40,016 nucleotides of DNA, taken from NCBI GenBank assembly GCA_016874975.1, contig VGSQ01000016.1:1-40016 (forward strand), in the 5' to 3' direction. The position numbers and the translations under genes are program-made. Origin of the DNA: Deltaproteobacteria bacterium. Lineage in GTDB: Bacteria > Desulfobacterota > Desulfobaccia > Desulfobaccales > 0-14-0-80-60-11. Positions 34,364 to 40,016 of the stretch are shown in pieces. Positions within the stretch are counted from its first letter, which is position 1; each line of letters starts with the position of its first letter. The notes beneath the pieces are model-generated. The model made no database searches, had not been told where the DNA came from, and worked only from the letters and a program-made list of their open reading frames with translations.

Positions 34364-35716
34364 CTAGGCCAGGGTGACCTGCTCTATCTTCTGCTCAAGT
34401 TCTTCCCGCTCGGCAGCGTCCATCTCCTCCCAATCTTCTTCAGGGGGGATGTCCGGGATAGGCATATCCTCATATAGCTGGGCCTTCTCCAGCAGTTCTT
34501 TGAGCTTCTTGTGACGGCGGCGGAGGGATTCTTTAAGGGCATAGGTGGAGCTGGCCATGCGACGCTGATACATGGCCATTAAGAAACCGATGGCGCGGGC
34601 GCGGCGGTCATCTCCTGCCTCTGCGGCCCGTTGAGATTGGACCTTGACATAGTTGGATACGGCCCGGTAGAGGTCCAGCTCCTCCCCCTCCAGGTCGAAA
34701 GCGATGGTGTGGGGTATGCGTTTGGTGAAGAGTTTTCTAGCCTTCCAGATACCGTCAGCGTCCCGCTCGGGAAAACTGAGCATGGCCTCCTTGGTGCGCC
34801 TAAGATAGAAGGGAGCCTCAAGGCGCTCCATGGCCTCCTTAATGGAGGTCACATCGGCATACGCTTCTTGGTCCAGTAACTGGAGAAAGAGGCAAAAGTT
34901 ATCCGGGTCCCCCTTGTGGGGAGTGCCGGTGAGGAGAAGAAAATGGGTGGTCTTCTCCCGCATGATTTCACCCAGCCGATAGCGTTCGCTTTTGTGCTCC
35001 GAGTCGCGGGCGGACATGCCGTGAGCTTCATCCACGATAACCAAGTCCCAATCCTCCGCCTGCTTGACGCTGGGGAGCACATAGTCCAACTTGGCCAAGT
35101 CCATGGAGGTGATGATTTGCGGGTGCTGATTCCAGATATTGAGGGCGTAAGTGTCCCGGAGCCGGGAGCCGGTGATGAGTTCAAAGTCTTCTTCAAAGCG
35201 GTCCCGTAGCTCCCGCCGCCATTGGAAGGAGAGGTTGGCCGGAGAAATGATGAGCACCCGCTCCACCAAGCCCCGGAGTTTGAGTTCCTTGAGGAGCAGG
35301 CCCGCCATGATGGTCTTCCCGGCCCCGGCGTCATCGGCCAGCAAAAATCGACAGCGCCAGGCTTTGAGCAGGTGGTTATAGACTGCGTCAAGCTGGTGGG
35401 GGAGCGGGTCAACCCGCGAGATGGACAGGCCGAAGAAGGGGTCGTATTCGTAAGCCAGCCGTATTCGCAGGGCCTCCAGGCCCAGCTTGAAGAGCTTCGG
35501 GTCTCCCTGGAAGCTGGCAACCGAGGGCTGAATTTCGATGTGCTCGAAGTCATCCGGGGTGAAAATGACCCCACCCCGGTAGGCGTTGGTGCTCAGGCCC
35601 ACCAAATCCACCATGGTGAAGCCGTCCCAGAGCTGGGGTTCGCTGACCACCCGGAGCGTCTCATTGAATTTGGGGGTCTTGAGGATATCACCCCGTTTGA
35701 TGGGCACTAAAACCAT
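34364..35716 (-). CDS. SNF2/DrmD-like helicase, N-terminal half
   Basis: These 450 residues hold the first RecA-like domain of an SNF2 helicase: Walker A ADDAGAGKTIMAGLLLKEL (127-145), ISPANLSFQWRREL, DEAH at 229-232 and LLLTGTPHKGDPDNF. The second RecA domain with motifs V and VI is absent, and the protein ends at EQVTLA, exactly where the primase fragment begins. Full-length relatives such as DISARM DrmD and similar defence-linked helicases are about twice as long. It therefore seems truncated by a deletion and is unlikely to be active. The N-terminus MVLVPIKRGDILKTPKFNET looks complete. Its neighbours (integrase tail, primase fragment) show a heavily rearranged area. Confidence 0.8.
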   Translation of the reverse strand: MVLVPIKRGDILKTPKFNETLRVVSEPQLWDGFTMVDLVGLSTNAYRGGVIFTPDDFEHIEIQPSVASFQGDPKLFKLGLEALRIRLAYEYDPFFGLSISRVDPLPHQLDAVYNHLLKAWRCRFLLADDAGAGKTIMAGLLLKELKLRGLVERVLIISPANLSFQWRRELRDRFEEDFELITGSRLRDTYALNIWNQHPQIITSMDLAKLDYVLPSVKQAEDWDLVIVDEAHGMSARDSEHKSERYRLGEIMREKTTHFLLLTGTPHKGDPDNFCLFLQLLDQEAYADVTSIKEAMERLEAPFYLRRTKEAMLSFPERDADGIWKARKLFTKRIPHTIAFDLEGEELDLYRAVSNYVKVQSQRAAEAGDDRRARAIGFLMAMYQRRMASSTYALKESLRRRHKKLKELLEKAQLYEDMPIPDIPPEEDWEEMDAAEREELEQKIEQVTLA

Positions 35717-35812
35717 CGCTGAACGCCTTGTTTATATTGGCAAGATTCAGAAAAGAAAGGTCGCTTAAAGGGCACGGTAACAGAGATAGAAACCTATGTA
35801 AAGAAGAGGTTC

Positions 35813-35986
35813 ATTAGCCTGTGGCTTCTCACATCGCCCAGGCATTGCCAGGCTTCCCATGCCCTTGACAGAGGCGCCCCGATCAACCTGGTGCAGGCCA
35901 CCTTGGGCCATGCGTCCGTCGCCACCACGGGCCGTTACCTGCACGCCCGGACGGGGGATAGCAGCGCCCGTTACCTGGGGGTGTAG
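35813..35986 (+). pseudogene. Tyrosine recombinase (integrase) C-terminal remnant
   Basis: The last 57 codons of an integrase can be read: HCQASHALDRGAPINLVQAT, then LGHASVATTGRYLHAR and a DSSARYLGV end. LGH and the Tyr in GRYLH correspond to the conserved His and the nucleophilic Tyr of tyrosine recombinases. The upstream part is missing or out of frame, and no start is present. It lies just before the right direct repeat, as expected for an integrase at the end of an integrated element. Confidence 0.75.
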
Positions 35987-36010
35987 GGGAAGCAAACAAG
36001 GTGGGGGGAA

Positions 36011-36137
36011 AGCAAACCCCGCGACGCGGGACTCCCCCCCCTTTGTTTTTTTAAGTAATCCCACGGAGACTTTTCCCCGATTCTTTTTAGGGGAGGCCAA
36101 AACTGCCCCCCCCTTCTTGATATTACCCGCCATAAAA
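36011..36137. repeat. Island-flanking direct repeat, right copy
   Basis: This matches 18893-19030 in the same orientation, with near-identical core blocks and the same T-run end. It follows the integrase remnant by about 25 bases. The pair brackets about 17 kb. It may be an attachment-type duplication or a common repeat used for homologous recombination. Confidence 0.7.
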
Positions 36138-36360
36138 TTTTTTCTCAAAACCGCATGGTTAAGCCATTTCCCCGTTAGCCGCTCCGGTTACCGATACCCG
36201 TGATGCCCACAAAGGTTTCAGAAATATATCCTGTTGGCGGTTTTGATCATGGGTAGGACATCGAAAAAAGCTGTATATTGCTTGAAAATCAGGCGGGCGG
36301 ACGCATGGGTGGAATGAAAGGAAGGGGCGGGAAAGGCATGACAAAGCCGGGCCAGGAGGC
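36138..36360. other. Gene-free stretch
   Basis: There is no gene or clear signal between the right direct repeat and the end of the next minus-strand gene. Short AT-rich and GC-rich segments alternate. Confidence 0.35.
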
Positions 36361-36651
36361 TTAAAACAAATCATCTACTTCCATCGGGAGGCGGTCATAA
36401 TCCAGACAGAGGGGGAATATGGTGCGCCAGAACTCTTGGTGCTGCTCAACCGCGTTCTGATCCTCCGGGGTGCGTGTAACCAGGAAACCCTGATGAAAGC
36501 TCCCCACGCCTTGTATGTGAAGGTTTGGGTATCGGATGGAAAAGTAAAGCCTCACTTCCATCAAGGCGGCGGTTGCCTTCTGGAAAGCACGCGCCCGCCG
36601 CTTGCGGAGGCGATCATACTCGCGGCGTTCTGAAATGTCTTTGTATGGCAT
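36361..36651 (-). CDS. Small hypothetical protein (96 residues)
   Basis: I do not recognise this protein. It starts MPYKDISERREYDRLRKRRA, a strongly basic helix that could bind nucleic acid, and continues with a mixed region (YPNLHIQGVGSFHQGFLVTR) and an acidic tail. The basic start resembles small phage proteins next to HNH or terminase genes, but the link is only an impression. GGGGGAA precedes the ATG at good spacing. It is the last gene of the minus-strand module with primase, hypothetical and PC4-like genes. Confidence 0.65.
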   Translation of the reverse strand: MPYKDISERREYDRLRKRRARAFQKATAALMEVRLYFSIRYPNLHIQGVGSFHQGFLVTRTPEDQNAVEQHQEFWRTIFPLCLDYDRLPMEVDDLF

Positions 36652-36790
36652 TTATGGTTCCCCCTTGCCTCTGCCCTTTCCGGGCCGTGGTGGGCGTCTC
36701 AGCGCTCCAGGTGCTCCGATAAACCACAACCGCGCCCCTGGGCCGCCCGTGCCTCAGCGTCCGCCGTTTTCTGTTGTGTGTGTGGGGGGT

Positions 36791-37054
36791 TCAGAAAGCC
36801 GGCGCCTCCAGGTCCTCAGCGTCAAGCACCCCCTCTTCCACCATCACCCGTTCCGCTTCTGCCAGGGCCTGCTTGAAGGTGGGGTAGAGTTCCACGGCCA
36901 GGGTGAGGCCCTTCTTGGTGGGCAGCATCTCCCCGCCGTTCTCCGGGGTGATGAAGGTGCGCACGTCCAGGTAGTGCTTGCCCTTGAAGGTGGATAAGCT
37001 GAAGCGCACCACCTCACGGGCGTTCTTGGGAATCTCGTGAATCAGCTTGCTCAT
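36791..37054 (-). CDS. PC4/p15-like single-strand DNA-binding protein
   Basis: This 87-residue protein resembles the transcriptional coactivator PC4 family: REVVRFSLSTFKGKHYLDVR at the N-terminal strands, then PTKKGLTLAVELYPTFKQAL, the characteristic KGLTL turn and C-terminal helix. In bacteria and phages such proteins bind single-stranded DNA as dimers, supporting replication, recombination or transcription. AAGGAGAC precedes the ATG. Its place downstream of a primase-helicase gene fits a replication role. Confidence 0.82.
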   Translation of the reverse strand: MSKLIHEIPKNAREVVRFSLSTFKGKHYLDVRTFITPENGGEMLPTKKGLTLAVELYPTFKQALAEAERVMVEEGVLDAEDLEAPAF

Positions 37055-37098
37055 GGTCTGTCTCCTTGCTCAAGGCTGTTTTTCCCCAGGTTCATCCC

Positions 37099-37497
37099 TT
37101 ACCCATGAGCCAAACGGGCCGTGGTGGGGCTCTCCTGCATCCTGAAGCGCTCGCAGGGCATGGCGCAGCCGTACCGCCCCTTGCCCCGGTCCCTGCACCG
37201 CCCCCACGCTTGGGTAGGGTTCGGGGGGCCCTGGGCCGGGCGGAAGTGGACGCAGTCATGGCAGGTCAACATGCGCTCCGGGGGAGGGGCCGCCGCCCCC
37301 CCCGCCTGGGCCTGGGAGAGATACCGCCGCACTTCTTCCCTATGGTTCCGCAGCAGTTCGATGAGCGGGGCCACTTGGGCCGGGTCCGGGTCGCCGGGGC
37401 CGGTGTACTCCGCCTTGATGGTCTCCCCGTTCACCGTGAACCTATAACCAATATTGGCCAGCTTGACCGCAGCTTCGATGCCGGGGTTAGGAGTCAT
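37099..37497 (-). CDS. Hypothetical Cys-rich protein in replication module
   Basis: I do not recognise this 132-residue protein. The N-terminal half (about residues 1-60) includes LIELLRNHREEVRRYL, which resembles the helix of small TubC-like docking domains found next to phage primases. The C-terminal half has CHDCVHF and CAMPCERF, two CxxC-type pairs likely to bind zinc. A proline-rich link separates the halves. Its start overlaps the end of the primase gene by 4 bases, so it is translationally coupled to it and may be its partner. Confidence 0.7.
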   Translation of the reverse strand: MTPNPGIEAAVKLANIGYRFTVNGETIKAEYTGPGDPDPAQVAPLIELLRNHREEVRRYLSQAQAGGAAAPPPERMLTCHDCVHFRPAQGPPNPTQAWGRCRDRGKGRYGCAMPCERFRMQESPTTARLAHG

Positions 37498-39887
37498 ACC
37501 ACAATCTCCCGCAGGTCTTCTGGAGAAAGTAAAGTATCGTGGGTATCGTGGGTATCGGGGAAACCATCATGGTTATTGTCTCTCCCGCCCCACGGTTCTT
37601 TTTCGCTATCGTGGGAAGTCTTTTCAGTACCGTGGGAAACCTCAGTACCGTGGGGAGTATCGTGGGGAGATAAGGCACATGGTTCCTTACTTTTCACGGT
37701 TTCCACGGTTCCCTCGGTAGATTGCCCCCTTGCGGGGACCCGACGGATTGACACCATCCTCTTCCCGTCATTAGACCATCCGCCTACCTCAACATCTATG
37801 CCGATTGCCCTAAGGAAAGTAGCGGCTCGCTTTAGCCGATTCGATAACTTATTTGGTGCCTTAGGCCATGCCCTGCTTTTCTGGACGTCATCGCCCACAT
37901 GCTTATTTAGCACCTCAAATAGTTCCGACGGACTCCCGCTCCATAGTTCCTTGTCCGCCATATGGGCTCGTAGTGCTACGGCCACCACGTCGGCCTCAAG
38001 GGAAAGTTCGACGGCCTCTTGACGGTTGCCGGTGTAGGCGGCCATGAAGGAACCGGGAGGCCAGGGGAGAGCAGGTTCTGCTGCCGTAACCCAGATAGCG
38101 AAGTCGGCCAGGCGGGGCAGGGCCGCAAGTTTCACATTGTCCTGGTTTCTTAGGGCCATGCACACGGCGTCCAACAGCGCCCCTAAAATTCGGGGTTGGG
38201 CCTGATAAAACTTTGCCCAGAATTGTTTCTCAGATTGACGGCTTTCGTCTGGAATCTGCTTTAAGTTGAAAATTAGCGCCCGGTCCGCCAGGTCTGGGCG
38301 CTCTGTGAGGGAATCAATGCCATTCAGGATAATGGGCCGCATGGCGTCCAGGATGTTTTCATCCCGATCCGTATAAAGCTGCCGGTTAAAGACACCCCCG
38401 CCGGTAGAGAGGCGACAAAAGGCATCCGACAGCCAATTAGGCAGGCCCGACAGGTTATCAAAACCAAGGGTCCATGAGTTATGCGCATAAATCGCCAAGT
38501 CTCGCTCTTCCCGTGGGGGAGAACGCAAGGGAGAGATGTTCGGGTCGGTAAGAGAACCCATGATACGGCCAGTCGTGGATTTCGCCGCCCCTTGTTCGCC
38601 GTTCAATACCGTAATCGGGTATGGGCCACAGGGCCGCATGGCCGCCAATATCCAGGCAACCACCAGGATGAAGTCCGAATCTGAACCAACATTAAGGAAC
38701 GGGCGAAGTTCTGCCACGCTCCCGCCTCTCTCTGGGTAGGGCAGAGCCGCCATGCTCCCCGACCGGCGGAAGAACACCGGCGGTTCGGCCACCACTTGCC
38801 AAGCGTGGGGAGTAATTTCTAAGGCTTTCCAGGCCGAATTGCCCAAGTCAAGGTATATATTTCTTTCATGTCCGGCGACTCGTACCCACACCGGACGCTC
38901 GGAGCCGTCAAATTGTGCTCGGGCTTCCAAAACCCCCACCACTGACTGTAACGCCTCAGATTGCGGGGGTTTCCCCTCTGCTTCATAGAATTTTCGGAGT
39001 AGCCAGCGGCGGAACCCGCCGGACCGAACCGGCCAAACTTCTTTATGGTCGTTAACGAGTATCCGGGCGTAACATTCATGGGCCGGGGTATGGAATAGTT
39101 CGGCGTCAGCCGCCAGGTCCAGCAACAATTCCGCTTGAGTTGTTTGACGCTTCTGGTTTTTTCGAGCAGCCTCCCCGTCGGGATGTACATCTTCTCCATC
39201 AGGTGGGGCCGGGGCCACGGTCAGGGCCTCAGCCTTCAGTCCGTCCAACAAAGCTATCACGTCCATACCACTGCAATGGGCTTCGGAAATATCCTTCACT
39301 CCCTCAGGAGGCACCATGGCCTTTACAGCTATACCCGGCAGCCGGGCCGCCACCTGGCCGGGAAGCCCCGGGGCGTCAGGCTCTTGCCAGACGTAAACGG
39401 TGTGGAAGTCCGTGAAATGCGCCGGGGCTATGGTCTTGAGCAAGGTCTTGCCAGGAATCCCCACCGCAGGCAGGTCGTAGCTCCAGGCGGTTAAAGAGTC
39501 GGATTCTCCTTCCATTAAAATCAGTTCACCGCCAGGCCGAAATTCGGGAAGGCGCCACAGACCGTAAAGCGTGGGCTTCCCGCCCTTCCTAGACTTGGGC
39601 CGTTCAGCCATGGAGAATCGGAACCGAACGGCTTCCTTGATTTCTTGCGCTTCATGGTCCCGATAGGTGAAAACCAGATAGGGGACACCCTGCCCGTGGG
39701 CTTCAAAAACTCCGAGCTTCGCCAAGAAGAAGGGGTCAAGTCTTTTATTTTTGGCAAACTCTGCCAGTGTCAGCCCTCCGGTTTGGTCATGCATTGCCTG
39801 GTAACGGTAGCGGTTTGACCAGAGGCCACGGTCCTTGAGTGCCTGAACCACCGCCTCTTGGGAACAGCCGCCGAAGCAATAAAACAA
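37494..39887 (-). CDS. Primase-helicase (TOPRIM plus ATPase), N-terminally truncated
   Basis: The 797 visible residues show half of a CHC2-type zinc finger (FYCFGGCSQEAVVQALKDRG), a TOPRIM-like segment (ELILMEGESDSLTAW near residue 121) and, from about 400, an ATPase domain with Walker A GEQGAAKST (430-438). The first half of the zinc finger should lie upstream, but an in-frame TAG stops the frame three codons before TTG 39887, so the true N-terminus is missing. The start of an IS1595-type transposase gene lies about 80 bases beyond. Such proteins replicate plasmids or phages. The C-terminal tail is rich in His, Asp and Thr repeats (DTHDTHDT). Without a complete zinc finger, activity is doubtful. 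Confidence 0.78.
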   Translation of the reverse strand: MFYCFGGCSQEAVVQALKDRGLWSNRYRYQAMHDQTGGLTLAEFAKNKRLDPFFLAKLGVFEAHGQGVPYLVFTYRDHEAQEIKEAVRFRFSMAERPKSRKGGKPTLYGLWRLPEFRPGGELILMEGESDSLTAWSYDLPAVGIPGKTLLKTIAPAHFTDFHTVYVWQEPDAPGLPGQVAARLPGIAVKAMVPPEGVKDISEAHCSGMDVIALLDGLKAEALTVAPAPPDGEDVHPDGEAARKNQKRQTTQAELLLDLAADAELFHTPAHECYARILVNDHKEVWPVRSGGFRRWLLRKFYEAEGKPPQSEALQSVVGVLEARAQFDGSERPVWVRVAGHERNIYLDLGNSAWKALEITPHAWQVVAEPPVFFRRSGSMAALPYPERGGSVAELRPFLNVGSDSDFILVVAWILAAMRPCGPYPITVLNGEQGAAKSTTGRIMGSLTDPNISPLRSPPREERDLAIYAHNSWTLGFDNLSGLPNWLSDAFCRLSTGGGVFNRQLYTDRDENILDAMRPIILNGIDSLTERPDLADRALIFNLKQIPDESRQSEKQFWAKFYQAQPRILGALLDAVCMALRNQDNVKLAALPRLADFAIWVTAAEPALPWPPGSFMAAYTGNRQEAVELSLEADVVAVALRAHMADKELWSGSPSELFEVLNKHVGDDVQKSRAWPKAPNKLSNRLKRAATFLRAIGIDVEVGGWSNDGKRMVSIRRVPARGQSTEGTVETVKSKEPCALSPHDTPHGTEVSHGTEKTSHDSEKEPWGGRDNNHDGFPDTHDTHDTLLSPEDLREIVV

Positions 39888-39967
39888 AATGGCCTATTGA
39901 CTCTGCTCAGCAAATAATGTAACTATGTTGAATGCCAAAGCTTTTAAACAAGCCGGTTTACGAGGAC

Positions 39968-40016
39968 ATGAATCTCCTGGTCTTTCAGGAGGAATTTCGA
40001 ACCGAGCATGACTGTC
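39968..40016 (+). CDS. IS1595-type transposase, N-terminal start (cut by window edge)
   Basis: Only 16 codons are visible. MNLLVFQEEFRTEHDC closely resembles the conserved beginning of IS1595-family transposases, whose N-terminal helix precedes a zinc ribbon. The frame remains open at the window edge. The presumed left end of the IS lies near 39893-39900, right where the primase frame breaks. The weak ribosome binding site CGAGGA is very close to the ATG. Confidence 0.55.
   Translation, partial: MNLLVFQEEFRTEHDC

Noticed and set aside
37510-37690. Short repeated TCGTGGG-type words near the primase C-terminus, considered as a CRISPR or iteron array
   Set aside because: Irregular spacing and no constant spacer length. 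They lie inside the primase gene and encode its Asp-Thr-His-rich tail. Iteron function cannot be excluded but is not supported.

Overview
The window looks like a chromosomal segment from a GC-rich anaerobic deltaproteobacterium (Desulfobacterota, perhaps a Desulfobacca- or Syntrophobacter-like lineage). The reasons are an Mrp/NBP35 ATPase carrying a C-terminal nitrogenase-cofactor-type domain, a DUF2703 protein, a probable selenocysteine-containing thioredoxin-like protein, and many GC-rich intergenic palindromes. The assignment rests on gene content and style only.

Positions 1-18,580 are ordinary host chromosome of high GC content. It opens with a transposase tail and then carries purine salvage and synthesis (hpt, guaB), a Ppx/GppA phosphatase, the Fe-S scaffold ATPase mrp, rpoZ with a TGS-domain GTPase, a universal stress protein with a DUF2703 protein, an EF-G, a Nudix hydrolase, a diguanylate cyclase overlapping a MinD/FlhG-like ATPase, a frameshifted secreted protein, an MFS transporter and initiator tRNA-fMet. 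The spaces between genes are crowded with short repeats: palindromic hairpins, a four-copy array after guaB, and tandem heptamers. At 14,284-14,625 an in-frame TGA sits exactly at the first position of a thioredoxin-type CPHC motif and is followed by a good bacterial SECIS-like hairpin. I read it as a selenoprotein gene.

Positions 18,580-40,016, directly behind tRNA-fMet, form a mosaic mobile island. Its core is an AT-richer, tightly packed operon of eight genes on the plus strand (19,648-32,588): a DUF4007 protein, a giant P-loop ATPase, a DndC/PAPS-reductase-like enzyme, an unknown protein with a probable winged helix, a small P-loop protein, a second giant P-loop ATPase with coiled coils, a compact PglZ-type phosphatase-fold protein and a HerA/FtsK-like ATPase. 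The parts recall type 4 BREX and the phosphorothioation-linked Pbe systems, but there is no methyltransferase, no BrxL, and no DndA, DndD or DndE. The operon is flanked by inverted remnants of one transposase element and, further out, by direct repeats of about 130 bp. This looks like an unusual or undescribed defence system carried as a cassette.

To the right lie an XRE regulator, fragments of a RepA/primase-like ATPase and a DrmD/SNF2-like helicase fused at deletion junctions, an integrase tail, and a minus-strand module of primase-helicase, two small hypotheticals and a PC4-like protein. The primase-helicase lacks its N-terminus, and the start of an IS1595-type transposase lies next to the break. 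The island therefore records repeated insertion and deletion of plasmid- or phage-like replication modules and defence genes next to a tRNA hotspot.
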